Position numbers and translations under genes: made by a program | Notes under the pieces: generated by a model | What the model was told of the DNA's origin: nothing | What the model saw: the letters and a program-made list of their open reading frames with translations, nothing else | Databases searched by the model: none | Part shown: in pieces, positions 34,059-42,905 of the stretch | How positions within the stretch are numbered: the first letter of the stretch is position 1 | Layout of the letters: every line of letters begins with the position of its first letter | DNA from: UBA5314 sp039679855 | GTDB lineage: Bacteria > Bacillota > Syntrophomonadia > Syntrophomonadales > Syntrophomonadaceae | NCBI GenBank assembly: GCA_039679855.1 | Contig: JBDKUE010000008.1 | Location: 1 to 64,000, forward strand | Reading direction: 5' to 3' | DNA: 64,000 nucleotides

Positions 34059-35657
34059 TTAAGACACCCCCGGTGGTCTATGTCCGACTCTCCATCCCTG
34101 TTCCTTTAAGGCCACGAAGAGTGGATAGTTTTTGAATATCCCTGTCAATTGCGTATTGATAATTCTTTCGGGGATAAAGTCAATCTCATGTACAAAGAGA
34201 AATATGGCCAAAACAGCGAAAAGCAACGGCAACAGCAGCCAGCCGGTAGCGGTATAGAACTGCTTTACCCCCATGTATATGAGAAATAGTAAAGTGCATA
34301 GCGAGGCAAAGTAATAAATAGTTATCCAAAAGTGAATCCGCTTGCATGAGGGGCACCGGGGGATTTTAACTTCGGCTGTTTGCCAGTGAACCCGTTCGCC
34401 GTTGTATTCAGCAACCCGGGTAATTTCTCCGTACATGGGCAAAACATAAGCAGAAGAATCAGTTTTAGGCTCCCGCCTGCAATAATAACACTTATCTTGA
34501 TTTTGATTGTTTTTAATGGTCTGCAGGTCTTGAGCAATTTTGTGCCGGACGGACGGGCTTTCGGCCCAATCCAAAGTTTCCTCCATAAAGGTCAGGGATT
34601 CGTACCAGTCTTCGGTTTGGTTCGCGTATATTACTACCAGCTTCTGCATTTGGGCGGCTAAATCATTATGAATACCTTCCCGGATGCCGTCCCCCTGCTC
34701 CAGAAACATATCTACCGTATCCAGCAGCTCTCTCCCTTGCTCCCCAAGCTGATGGATAATACCGGCAATGTTATCCGGCGTATGCTGAGCCTCCCGATCA
34801 TAAAAGGAACAAAGCATCCTGATATGGTCCAAAAGGGGCTCCATCGATAAGCGTATTGATGCTTTGACGACCGGGGAAGACCAGTCGAACCCTTTCATGA
34901 ACTGATAATGAAAATCTACATCTTCTGGTCGGCGTAAGACCGCCGCCTGAATGCAATTAAGGGCAGAGATTTTTAGAATAACGGCGGGCACGACCTCCCG
35001 CATTACATCGATCCAGATACTGTCCACCCGCGGATCGTCAACATCCTGGAGGCGCTCCTTCATTCGCTCCCAGACTTCACTTTTATCATAACAGGCCAGC
35101 CAGAATTGATACGCCTGTCTCCAATACCCATTCTTTTGTTCAAGCTGTTTATCGTTAAACTCTTGATAGATGGCCAGATATTCCATATCAATGGCCAAAA
35201 GATGATAATACACGGCCAGATTATGGGCTGCAATGGAACTTCCCCGCTTGAATTCCCCTTTCCAAAAAGCAACTGCCTCCTGGTAGCGTCCTTCATTTAA
35301 TTCCCATAAAGCTGGATCTTTTTCACTTGCCGCATCTACCGGCCAAAACCAGAAAAACTCATTAAACAACCTCTGGCCGGGTTCTTGCAAGGATTGAAAA
35401 GCCTGCCTGAGCAAATCGCCATCCACACTGCCCCCCAATGGTAGAATACTACCCAAGGATGCCATGATGTCATCGGGCGAGGTGCCGATTTTCTCTAGTA
35501 CCGTTAACTCCTGCTGCCTTTTTTTCATTTGGCCCGGGGTTGCATCAACCCCAACGCCCAGTACCCGAAACGGATTTTGTCGGTATAGTTCGGGGGATGC
35601 AGCCTGAATCAATTGGTGCTGCACAGAGGTGCTGCTGGTTGACGAGTTTTCCACCAC
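34059..35657 (-). CDS. J-like, zinc-ribbon, membrane-anchored co-chaperone
   Basis: A 532-residue protein. Residues 26-52 (QNPFRVLGVGVDATPGQMKKRQQEL) look like the start of a J-domain, but the HPD tripeptide that stimulates Hsp70 is not visible. The middle (about 110-390) is helical and TPR-like. Then come CYYC and CPSC, a zinc-ribbon pair at about 390-425, followed by two membrane helices (TIYYFASLCTLLFLIYMGV and LLPLLFAVLAIFLFV). The GTG start abuts the kinase stop. I infer that it brings the Hsp70 to the membrane. No known family name can be given with confidence. Confidence 0.65.
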   Translation of the reverse strand: MVENSSTSSTSVQHQLIQAASPELYRQNPFRVLGVGVDATPGQMKKRQQELTVLEKIGTSPDDIMASLGSILPLGGSVDGDLLRQAFQSLQEPGQRLFNEFFWFWPVDAASEKDPALWELNEGRYQEAVAFWKGEFKRGSSIAAHNLAVYYHLLAIDMEYLAIYQEFNDKQLEQKNGYWRQAYQFWLACYDKSEVWERMKERLQDVDDPRVDSIWIDVMREVVPAVILKISALNCIQAAVLRRPEDVDFHYQFMKGFDWSSPVVKASIRLSMEPLLDHIRMLCSFYDREAQHTPDNIAGIIHQLGEQGRELLDTVDMFLEQGDGIREGIHNDLAAQMQKLVVIYANQTEDWYESLTFMEETLDWAESPSVRHKIAQDLQTIKNNQNQDKCYYCRREPKTDSSAYVLPMYGEITRVAEYNGERVHWQTAEVKIPRCPSCKRIHFWITIYYFASLCTLLFLIYMGVKQFYTATGWLLLPLLFAVLAIFLFVHEIDFIPERIINTQLTGIFKNYPLFVALKEQGWRVGHRPPGVS

Positions 35658-36722
35658 CTATAAACTCACCCCTTTGCGCCACAGATTGAGATAATACTCA
35701 TAATCATCTTTAAGTTCCGGTTTGAAGTTCAACACCTTCTCCAGCAAGCTTGCCGCATCCTGGAGACGTCCCGGCAGTTTGGAAAGGGTTTTGGCTTCTT
35801 CAAGCGCACTGGCAACCCGGCCTTCATCCCACGAAACATCAAAATCAGTTGATCGGGCAGCATGGTCTGCTTCCCGCGCGGTCCGGCATTTCATTAGATC
35901 ACTCAGAAACTCGTTGGCTGAAGGATAGCGTTTTCGATAATCCAGGGCCAGGGCGCTCTGCAATACCTTCTCGAGGTTCTCATCCACCATCGGATTGTAA
36001 TATCGGGCGGGCTGCACAGGCTCTTGCCAGCATTCCCCTTTCGCAAAATCGGCAGCTTCAACTGGATGAAAAGGAAGCTGGTCGGTTAATAGCAGGTAAA
36101 GCAATACTCCCATCGCCCAAACATCCGCGGCGCAGGAATCCATATTGGAAAGGGCTTCCGGGGGTTTAAAGGCCATGGTTCCATGGGCGCTGGCTAAGAG
36201 AGTCAACGCGTTTACCCGTTTGGCCAGACCAAAATCACTGACCTTAACCCGCCTTCCTCCAGAATCATACCCGATAAGAATGTTTTGCGGTTTAATGTCC
36301 CGGTGTACGATGGGCGGATTCTCGGCATGGGCCAGAGCCAATCCCCGGCAGACCTGGCTCACTATATCCACGGCATCCGCCACCGCCAGCAGGTGCATCC
36401 CTTTTCCCCTCCAGTAGCTCTCCAGAGTACCTCCGCCCGCATACTCCATGGTGAAATAGGCCATGCTGCCCCCTCCGGCATCCAGCACTCCGGCATCGTA
36501 CACCCGAATAATATTGGGATGATTCAGCTGTGAGAGAAGTCTGGCCTCCATAAGCATATTTTCCAGCTCCTCCGGCGAAAGCCCCCGGAGCTTGAAAACC
36601 TTCATAGCCTGCCGCCCCAGAAACTGGTGTTTTACTCTATATACTTCGGCAAATGCGCCCTCGCCGAGGAAACGCTCCACCTCATAGATGCTGCGCAATA
36701 TGGTTCCTTCCTCCAACAACAC
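35658..36722 (-). CDS. Hanks-type Ser/Thr protein kinase
   Basis: A 354-residue cytosolic kinase. The Gly loop (G20EGAFAEV), ATP-binding Lys41 (AMKVFKL), helix-C Glu59, catalytic HRDIKPQN (D142), DFG (163-165) and the activation segment/APE-equivalent FKPPEAL are all kept, so it should be active. It has no membrane segment or PASTA domains; the C-terminal 80 residues (ASALEEAKTLSKLPGRLQDAASLLEKVL) form a helical tail. GTG 36722 has GAGGAGG 9 nt upstream. Its place between the CHAT protease and the J-like protein suggests that it phosphorylates one of these or the sigma/anti-sigma pair. Confidence 0.92.
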   Translation of the reverse strand: MLLEEGTILRSIYEVERFLGEGAFAEVYRVKHQFLGRQAMKVFKLRGLSPEELENMLMEARLLSQLNHPNIIRVYDAGVLDAGGGSMAYFTMEYAGGGTLESYWRGKGMHLLAVADAVDIVSQVCRGLALAHAENPPIVHRDIKPQNILIGYDSGGRRVKVSDFGLAKRVNALTLLASAHGTMAFKPPEALSNMDSCAADVWAMGVLLYLLLTDQLPFHPVEAADFAKGECWQEPVQPARYYNPMVDENLEKVLQSALALDYRKRYPSANEFLSDLMKCRTAREADHAARSTDFDVSWDEGRVASALEEAKTLSKLPGRLQDAASLLEKVLNFKPELKDDYEYYLNLWRKGVSL

Positions 36723-36771
36723 AGGGATATTCCTCCTCGGGTAAATCTATACTTCTACGGCCGGTGCTCTT

Positions 36772-38859
36772 TTAAACCTGACGGCGAGTATCGCCGGTCA
36801 TTTGAGCAAGGCCGGTCTTCATCAGCTCCAGGTTCAGGCCCAATTGGGCAAGGGCGGCTGTGGTTTCACTGTCTTGGCCCAGCATAGCTTGAGCGAGTCT
36901 TTTTTCGCCAACCCCGTGCTCCTGATTTTGCCGGGCCAGGCGGTGAGCTTTACCAAGTATGTTTTGTAAGCGTTTTGACATTGAGTTGGCGTTCAAAGGA
37001 ATTTTCGCCGGGCCGGCAGCGGTCTGGGAAAAAGTCCTCATCAAATTCTGCACCAGTACGTCCGGGTCAAGGCCCTGTTCCTGGATGAGAGCGGCGGTTA
37101 GACCGTTTTGCAGAGAGCAAAGCGCCAGCAGGAGGTGGGGGGTGGCCAGGAAGCTCCATCCGGTATCACGCGCATAGCTTTGCATTGCTCTTAATACCCA
37201 ATTTCCCTGGCTGTCCAGGCCACTCCTGATTAAATCCCCATTGCTCTCAAACAATGACGGAAGGCCCTCTTCCTCAATCAACCCACTATTATCACCGGGC
37301 TTAAAATATCGCAAGGGAGACAGACTGGCTCCGGAGGCGCTTAAAACTCTGCCCATACTGCCCCCTCCCTGACCGGCAAATCCTCTAATCAGATCCCGTG
37401 GTGAGATCTTCTTTCTCTTTTCATCGATGGCCTGCTTCGCTGCCAGCTCCAGGATCTCCAGGACATTACGGCTGACGCTAAGTGATTCATGAGTCTGAAA
37501 CCTATTTTCCTCATCATCCCGGGCGGCAGTAAACATCCCTCTGAGCTGCTCAGTAGAGACTCCCTGACTAATCAGGCTGTCGCGCAGGAGAGGATCATCA
37601 CCGTCCAACAGGGCCGCAAATAAGAAAGGAGTACATACCAGTCCGGATGCTTCCGAGAGACGAACACAATGCTCTACGATCTTTCGGGCTGAAATATCAT
37701 AGGGGTGCTGCAGCTGGTCGGGAAGTATGGTGCCGGTTATTTTGCAGCAGGGATTTCCATACATCACAAAACAGGCCCAGGCATTGCCACACTCGGCCTG
37801 TTTATGAACATAATTGCGGGCCAGGCGTAATGACTCGCCTGCCGGGAGCCCCTGAAGGGCATTCTCGTAAAAACGACTGGCAAATACCTGAGCCCCCACA
37901 GCCGAAACCTTGTAAACGGTTCCAATAACGATATTGGCACCCTTTCGTAAAAATGCCCCGGCCAGGCTTTCTACGCCTCCCGCCGACTGGCACCCGTTGA
38001 GAAATGCAACACTGATGCCCCGGGCGGCATTTTCTATTTCAAAGCTGCGCAGATAACTGCCGTCCAGTTTAAGGCTGTACTCCCCAAGCTGCCCGGCCGG
38101 CACATTCTGGTCGTCGCCGTCGATTTGCACAACATGCCCATCATAATGGAATATATCGTATTTGCCGCTGGCCAGCTCAACCAGGATTCTTTCCGGACTG
38201 GCCTGGCTGCGCGAAAGGTAAAGGCATTCAAGCCCCAGTTGATTCAAGTGCCTGGCCAGCAATTGAGCCTGCTGCTCAGAGGGCTTTAGCTCCCTATCTC
38301 CTTCCGGATTGACCACCATAAGGCATTTACCCGGATACTTGCGTTGAGGCAGCAAGGGAGCTTGAATCCCGCTGCGAATTTGCCGGGCCAGAGAAAATTT
38401 TAGACCCCAAAAGTCGTGCCCGTCATGCAGCATCTCCCAAACAATCGTAAAATCCCGCGAGGAAATGAGGACTGGAGTTTGCAGATTTGACAATACAGCT
38501 AACTGGTTGGACTCGTTTGCTCCAAATATGAGATCGTAAAAAGCCCGGCTACACCTGGTAAATTCCTCTTCGGGAAAGGAGCCCATATGGGCAAGGTTTT
38601 CTAACCTGGAAGCCATAGTCTCCAGGGTTTGATAATTGACCTTGAGCGTAGTTTCGGCGACCATGGGCCTTAAAGGCTGCATAAATTCCGACGGTTCTTG
38701 AAGCCGAAATACGATGCCATTTCTGGTTTCAATCATTTCCAGTACGGTTATCCGGTCTATTTCGCTGTCATGAACCACAAACTCCGTCACCTGCCAGCTC
38801 GAAAGGTATTTGCCATACTGTACTTGAATCAGTTTGATTTGCTTCAATATGCACTTCAT
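36772..38859 (-). CDS. CHAT-domain (caspase-like) protease fused to two Clp-N-like repeats
   Basis: A 695-residue protein. Residues about 110-375 form a CHAT peptidase: catalytic His242 in FHYDGHVV and Cys290 in FLNGCQSAGGVE, followed by FLRKGANIVIGTVY and FYENALQGLPAGESL as in other CHAT domains. Residues about 388-500 and 550-690 each resemble the ClpA/B N-domain (CVRLSEASGLVCTPFLFAALL; LRAMQSYARDTGWSFLATPHLLLAL), a substrate- or adaptor-binding unit. It is cytosolic. ATG 38859 (AAGG 5 nt upstream) overlaps the preceding gene by 92 bp; a later start near 38778 or 38736 is possible. A protease of this class beside a sigma factor suggests regulated cleavage of the neighbour. Confidence 0.85.
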   Translation of the reverse strand: MKCILKQIKLIQVQYGKYLSSWQVTEFVVHDSEIDRITVLEMIETRNGIVFRLQEPSEFMQPLRPMVAETTLKVNYQTLETMASRLENLAHMGSFPEEEFTRCSRAFYDLIFGANESNQLAVLSNLQTPVLISSRDFTIVWEMLHDGHDFWGLKFSLARQIRSGIQAPLLPQRKYPGKCLMVVNPEGDRELKPSEQQAQLLARHLNQLGLECLYLSRSQASPERILVELASGKYDIFHYDGHVVQIDGDDQNVPAGQLGEYSLKLDGSYLRSFEIENAARGISVAFLNGCQSAGGVESLAGAFLRKGANIVIGTVYKVSAVGAQVFASRFYENALQGLPAGESLRLARNYVHKQAECGNAWACFVMYGNPCCKITGTILPDQLQHPYDISARKIVEHCVRLSEASGLVCTPFLFAALLDGDDPLLRDSLISQGVSTEQLRGMFTAARDDEENRFQTHESLSVSRNVLEILELAAKQAIDEKRKKISPRDLIRGFAGQGGGSMGRVLSASGASLSPLRYFKPGDNSGLIEEEGLPSLFESNGDLIRSGLDSQGNWVLRAMQSYARDTGWSFLATPHLLLALCSLQNGLTAALIQEQGLDPDVLVQNLMRTFSQTAAGPAKIPLNANSMSKRLQNILGKAHRLARQNQEHGVGEKRLAQAMLGQDSETTAALAQLGLNLELMKTGLAQMTGDTRRQV

Positions 38860-39670
38860 ACCGGCCTTGATTCAAGCGGGAAAAAAGACAGGGACTTTGA
38901 TTCTTGATGCTTTGGGATATCAACAGCAAAGGCTCCCCATTTTCTATTATAAATATTTTTACCAGCAGGCTTTCGGATTCACATAGAAGCGAAGCTTTTA
39001 AATTCAGATCAAAAAGCTGTCCTGAATGTGATATGTTCATATCTACATCAAGCTGTTGCGGCATTCTGTACTTTAAGGTCTGAATCTCGTCTTGAACCGG
39101 GCCGAGGAAGGCCGGCACCAGGGCTTGACCCTGCAGCCCGGTAAAACCGTTGGCCAGACCAGCCGGGATAGATTTAAGCACCACATCTATAATGCTTTTG
39201 TGCTTCTGCCACCGAACCCGGGTAAGTGAATTCAAAATGATTTTAAGCGGTTCTCCCGGGGCGGCAGGTTCAATAATTCGGGTATTGCCAGCTCCGGGAA
39301 GACTGCCCAACTCTTCAGTGCTGTTTATTAGAGACCGTATTAAATCAACTTCAGACTGACAGCTGGTGCAATGCTGAAGGTGCTCGAATACCAGCGGGTA
39401 GTATTGCCCGGCCTGGCTTTCATCCATTTCAGCGTACTCGCCGAGCAACGGCTGAAAGACCTGACAATTTTGTTCGGAGCCGATCCAAAATTTTAATATA
39501 TCCGGTAAATTTTTTACAAGGTGCACAGTCTTCAACACCTCCTGGAGGCATTCCGGGCAGGATGCAATGTGGTCAAGGGCCTCATTGATCAACAGGTCAT
39601 CTGCCTGATCACCACGTAACAGAACCACAATCAGTTTTACGGTAATCTCATGAAACGGTAAATCCAACAA
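38768..39670 (-). CDS. Anti-sigma-like protein with two HxxxCxxC zinc motifs
   Basis: A 300-residue soluble protein. Two ZAS/zf-HC2-like motifs are present, H34-IAS-C38-PE-C41 and H97-LQH-C101-TS-C104, each in a helical region typical of zinc anti-sigma factors. The C-terminal half (about 185-300) is beta-rich (FDLNLKASLL ... LFSRLNQGRYEVHIEA) and resembles an Ig-like domain. It lacks the membrane helix of most anti-sigmas. The TTG start has AAGGAGG 5 nt upstream. It lies 46 bp after the sigma gene and overlaps the protease gene. I infer that it holds the sigma factor and may be the protease's substrate. Confidence 0.7.
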   Translation of the reverse strand: MLDLPFHEITVKLIVVLLRGDQADDLLINEALDHIASCPECLQEVLKTVHLVKNLPDILKFWIGSEQNCQVFQPLLGEYAEMDESQAGQYYPLVFEHLQHCTSCQSEVDLIRSLINSTEELGSLPGAGNTRIIEPAAPGEPLKIILNSLTRVRWQKHKSIIDVVLKSIPAGLANGFTGLQGQALVPAFLGPVQDEIQTLKYRMPQQLDVDMNISHSGQLFDLNLKASLLCESESLLVKIFIIENGEPLLLISQSIKNQSPCLFSRLNQGRYEVHIEANQTDSSTVWQIPFELAGDGVCGS

Positions 39671-39716
39671 TTCTTCCTCCTTGTCTACATACAGTTAGAT
39701 GCAGTTCATGAAGATT

Positions 39717-40505
39717 TTATTTCATTTCCGACTGTAAATTTGACACTAAATCTTTACATATTCTTGACACGGTTGGTTCAGGAAGTTCAAATTGGCGGGC
39801 TAACTCATGCTGGCTGGATTCTCCCAGAAGAACCGCAATTATTTTTTGGATAAAACCATCAAGACATACCGGCCCGCTGTTTATAACTTTTTTCAGGGTT
39901 CTACGGCTTCTGGCCAGTTCCTCCAAGCTCCTTTTTACCATGTTGCGGACGTCCTGCGCTTCTTCCCGGCGAATGGTCTGATATAGAGGGTCCTCATCGG
40001 TGTGATATTCATTAAGTATTGATTCCAAATCGTTCAATTCAAAAATGTTTTCCCGGCGCCGGGCTGCACTTCGTGCTAAACCCAGGTGGGTATTGACTAC
40101 TACCTGGTAGACCCAGGTCTCAAACCGGGAACGGTAACCATAAGTGTTTATGCCTTTAAGGATATTGAGCCAGGAGGACTGAACGACGTCCTCAACCTCA
40201 ATTCCGGAGACGGGTCTCTGGTAGTATAATTTGGCTGCAACCCTTCTGATATAACGATACCATTCATCCTGCAGCAGATCTTCCGTATTTTGAGCCCGAC
40301 CGCTAAAAAACCCGGTAAGGCAATCAACGACATCTCGGTAATTATGATAATTATCGATAATTCGCTGGGCTGCCCCCTGGTCGTGGATATCTTTCAAATA
40401 GGCGGATAACCGGGCCACCATGTTCTCCGTTTCTTCTGGAGATAATCCCCATTCCCTTGTCTCGTTCAGGCCTTTTACCATGGAATAAATATATTCATTT
40501 TTCAT
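39717..40505 (-). CDS. ECF-type (sigma-70 family) RNA polymerase sigma factor
   Basis: A 262-residue sigma factor. Region 2 lies at about 80-150 (YRYIRRVAAKLYY, VEDVVQSSWLNILKGINTY, FETWVYQVVVNTHLGLARSAARRR) and region 4 at about 210-262 (SSQHELARQFELPEPTVSRICKDLVSNL, helix-turn-helix). There is no region 3. An 80-residue N-terminal extension precedes region 2, unusual for ECF factors. ATG 40505 follows GGCGGGTAGAAA. It heads the anti-sigma/CHAT/kinase/chaperone block, so it probably drives its own operon and perhaps the zinc-ribbon genes around it. Confidence 0.88.
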   Translation of the reverse strand: MKNEYIYSMVKGLNETREWGLSPEETENMVARLSAYLKDIHDQGAAQRIIDNYHNYRDVVDCLTGFFSGRAQNTEDLLQDEWYRYIRRVAAKLYYQRPVSGIEVEDVVQSSWLNILKGINTYGYRSRFETWVYQVVVNTHLGLARSAARRRENIFELNDLESILNEYHTDEDPLYQTIRREEAQDVRNMVKRSLEELARSRRTLKKVINSGPVCLDGFIQKIIAVLLGESSQHELARQFELPEPTVSRICKDLVSNLQSEMK

Positions 40506-40552
40506 TTTCTACCCGCCTATCAATCTGACAAAACAAAACGGATTCAAACAAG

Positions 40553-40570
40553 ACCATACATATATATGGT
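40553..40570. promoter_or_regulatory. Palindrome upstream of the sigma operon
   Basis: ACCATA and TATGGT arms (40553-40558, 40565-40570) around CATATA, about 50 bp before the sigma ATG on the minus strand. Upstream of it is an AGGAGG (near 40598) followed by a 12-codon frame (MEKSTIYMYGLV). It may be an operator or part of a leader. Confidence 0.4.
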
Positions 40571-40671
40571 ACTTTTCTCCATGGAAATAAATGCTTCCTC
40601 CTGCTCATTTGAAATTTTTCGCATTTTTTGTGAAATTGTATCGGGCCAGGCGATGGGATTATTATACCGGG

Positions 40672-41829
40672 TCATCCATCGATGAAAACCAGTTGTTCGT
40701 AGGATGCTCCGGCCCGCTGAAAATGTTCTTCTAGAGAAATCGAACCGGTTTCAACCACTCTGAGATACAAGGGGCCATAAGAAAGGAACTGGCCGTCTTT
40801 TTTGTATCCTGAATAACGGCTTTTGACCTGGTCGGGAAGCTGATCGAGAGACAGTATTTTAGGTGAATGTACGCGTACAATGATAGGCTGCCAGTTGTTT
40901 TTAGCCTCGGCTTTAAAGAGGTAGGCTATATCGTGTTTACGATCAAAATAGACATAACCGGTTACTGCTGTTGTCTGCGGGTTGCGTCCGTGAATCTGGG
41001 CAACCGTTTCTTCATCCCAATTCATATCTTGAGTAATTTTTTTTGAACTCTCTATTTCGATACTGGCCATGGTTTCTACGAACCGCCTGGCATCGCCAGG
41101 CAAAAAGGAAAAAAATTGGACCGTTTGCACCGGGTAATTAACAACAAAAAACAAGAACAGTCCGCAGGCAACCACCAGGGAGCCAGCCAGAGTAGCCAGG
41201 ATGTTTCTCCTTCTTTTCCGCTTGCGATCCGTAAAATCAGATAATACCTGAGGAGATACATATCTAAACGGATCAACTGGTGGGGAGGAACTGTTAAATT
41301 GCGGTCCTTGAATCACTGATTTATCAGCTAATGATGGATTAAATAAAGCAGGTGCAGGCTGGTTCTTCTCCCCGCTAAATTTTTCTTCTTCATATGCATA
41401 GCCGGTTCCATTAGAGACGGGGGAAAAGACCGTAGACTCATCGGAAGACAGTGCCTGTACTTCCCATGATTGATCAGGGATGGATTCGCGTGCATCTAAA
41501 ACAGGTGCAGAACCTGACTCCTTTGTCTCCAGCTTGAAATCCGGAGTTTCGGTCCCAAGCATCTCCGAGTCCAATTTTGTTCCACAACCCGGGCAGTAAA
41601 CCGATGCATCCGTTTTTATCAGTCTGCCGCAGTTTAAGCAATACCTTTTTGGTATAGTTTTTGCCTTGCGAACCCGCAGAATGCCATAAAGCAACAGGCC
41701 CATGCCCATCCCCAGCAGCGTGCTTTTAAATAACAGCTCATTACGGCTGAAAAGGCCAGTACCCAACAACAGGACCAGGCCACAGATAGTTATTATCCAT
41801 TTTAGTTTGGATTTGTCTATTGACCCCAT
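40672..41829 (-). CDS. Zinc-ribbon membrane protein
   Basis: A 385-residue protein. Two N-terminal helices (about 10-50), a zinc ribbon (CLNCG and CPGCG, about 64-83), a Ser/Pro-rich linker of about 120 residues, a third helix (NILATLAGSLVVACGLFLFFVV) after a basic cluster (RKRKRRR), and an extracytoplasmic domain of about 150 residues rich in beta strands. It overlaps the upstream gene by 13 bp. This layout, with a cytosolic zinc ribbon and an outside sensory domain, suits a membrane signal receptor. No named family. Confidence 0.65.
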   Translation of the reverse strand: MGSIDKSKLKWIITICGLVLLLGTGLFSRNELLFKSTLLGMGMGLLLYGILRVRKAKTIPKRYCLNCGRLIKTDASVYCPGCGTKLDSEMLGTETPDFKLETKESGSAPVLDARESIPDQSWEVQALSSDESTVFSPVSNGTGYAYEEEKFSGEKNQPAPALFNPSLADKSVIQGPQFNSSSPPVDPFRYVSPQVLSDFTDRKRKRRRNILATLAGSLVVACGLFLFFVVNYPVQTVQFFSFLPGDARRFVETMASIEIESSKKITQDMNWDEETVAQIHGRNPQTTAVTGYVYFDRKHDIAYLFKAEAKNNWQPIIVRVHSPKILSLDQLPDQVKSRYSGYKKDGQFLSYGPLYLRVVETGSISLEEHFQRAGASYEQLVFIDG

Positions 41830-42887
41830 TCCCTGATGATTGCCCCTTCCATCTTCTGCTCCCTGAATATACCGTTAATATCACGTCTATATATACCTTC
41901 CGGAGTTTCCACGATAATACGCAGATACTCTCGGGTCACCGGATTTTGCTCCAAAAACAGCCGGGCTGTTTTAGCATCCGGCCCCCGGTAAATCAAGAGG
42001 GACAAGGCGTCTTGTTCCCCTTCCATCTTGACCTCTCTTACAAACTGAATAGTCTTTAGTGAAGATGCTTTGGCCGTATCATTGATACCTCTGAACGGCT
42101 CCAATTCACTCCTGGGGACGCCGCCGTGGCGCCTGAAGCTTGCTCGGGCTGCCTCCCACAACTCGCAGCTTAACTTCTGACCGCCCATAATCGCCTGATA
42201 AGCGCCCTCAACCCGGTAACAACCAAAAATCAGCGGTAGAATACAGATCAGGTTGCCGGAATCCTGTGCAAGATGAATGCAAGCCAGGTCGAGCAGGGCT
42301 TCACGAGCCTCCTTTTCACCACTGAAAGTATACATGATAAACGGATCCTTTTGCATGGACCGCTGGCGCAGGCTCCAATATGATAAGGCTTTCTCTACTG
42401 TATCGTGCCGGGTTCCCCGGTTGTCTGCTTCAATATATAAATTCCCTTCAAACCCTCCCGGGGGAATGACGCGCCGATCTTTGAGCAGGGCCATTATCAA
42501 CCAGCCCGGAAAGGCCAGCAAACCCAGCAATAAAAGCCCTCTGAACAAGCCCTTGTATTTGGCCCAAAAGTAACAGGCCATGACCGACATGATCCACGAC
42601 CCATAAAACAATGCGGCAGCGACGCCCATCAGGATATCAGTTATTTCTTTGCTCTTAACGCCCGTAGAAGCCAAGATCTGCTGGACGATAAAGGCCGCAA
42701 AAACAAAAAGGGGGCTAACCGCAAATGCGATGATACTGGCCGCAATCCATCGGTTGCGCCAGGTTTTGTCCTTGATTTTATTTTGATTTTCGGCAAGTAA
42801 ATCTTGAATCTGTATAACCATTCCTCCCGGCTGTTGAGAAAAGTTTACTGGATTAACTAAATGTGAACAGAAAGGTTTACTCCCCAT
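41817..42887 (-). CDS. Membrane protein of unknown family
   Basis: A 356-residue protein with three hydrophobic segments in the first half (AASIIAFAVSPLFVFAAFIV, ILMGVAAALFYGSWIMSVMACYF, GLLLLGLLAFPGWLIMALL) and a cytosolic C-terminal domain of about 210 residues. ATG 42887 has AAGGTG 5 nt upstream; ATG 42821 is an alternative, but its SD is only one base away. It overlaps the next gene by 13 bp and follows the 42906 gene by 18 bp, so the three form an operon directed toward the sigma block. No recognised domain. Confidence 0.6.
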   Translation of the reverse strand: MGSKPFCSHLVNPVNFSQQPGGMVIQIQDLLAENQNKIKDKTWRNRWIAASIIAFAVSPLFVFAAFIVQQILASTGVKSKEITDILMGVAAALFYGSWIMSVMACYFWAKYKGLFRGLLLLGLLAFPGWLIMALLKDRRVIPPGGFEGNLYIEADNRGTRHDTVEKALSYWSLRQRSMQKDPFIMYTFSGEKEAREALLDLACIHLAQDSGNLICILPLIFGCYRVEGAYQAIMGGQKLSCELWEAARASFRRHGGVPRSELEPFRGINDTAKASSLKTIQFVREVKMEGEQDALSLLIYRGPDAKTARLFLEQNPVTREYLRIIVETPEGIYRRDINGIFREQKMEGAIIREWGQ

Positions 42888-42905
42888 CTATGCACCTTAA
42901 CGGCT

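Noticed and set aside
29921..40505. Type III-E CRISPR (Craspase) locus
   Set aside because: A CHAT protease and a sigma factor are present, but no gRAMP/Cas7-11, Csx30/31 or repeat array was found.
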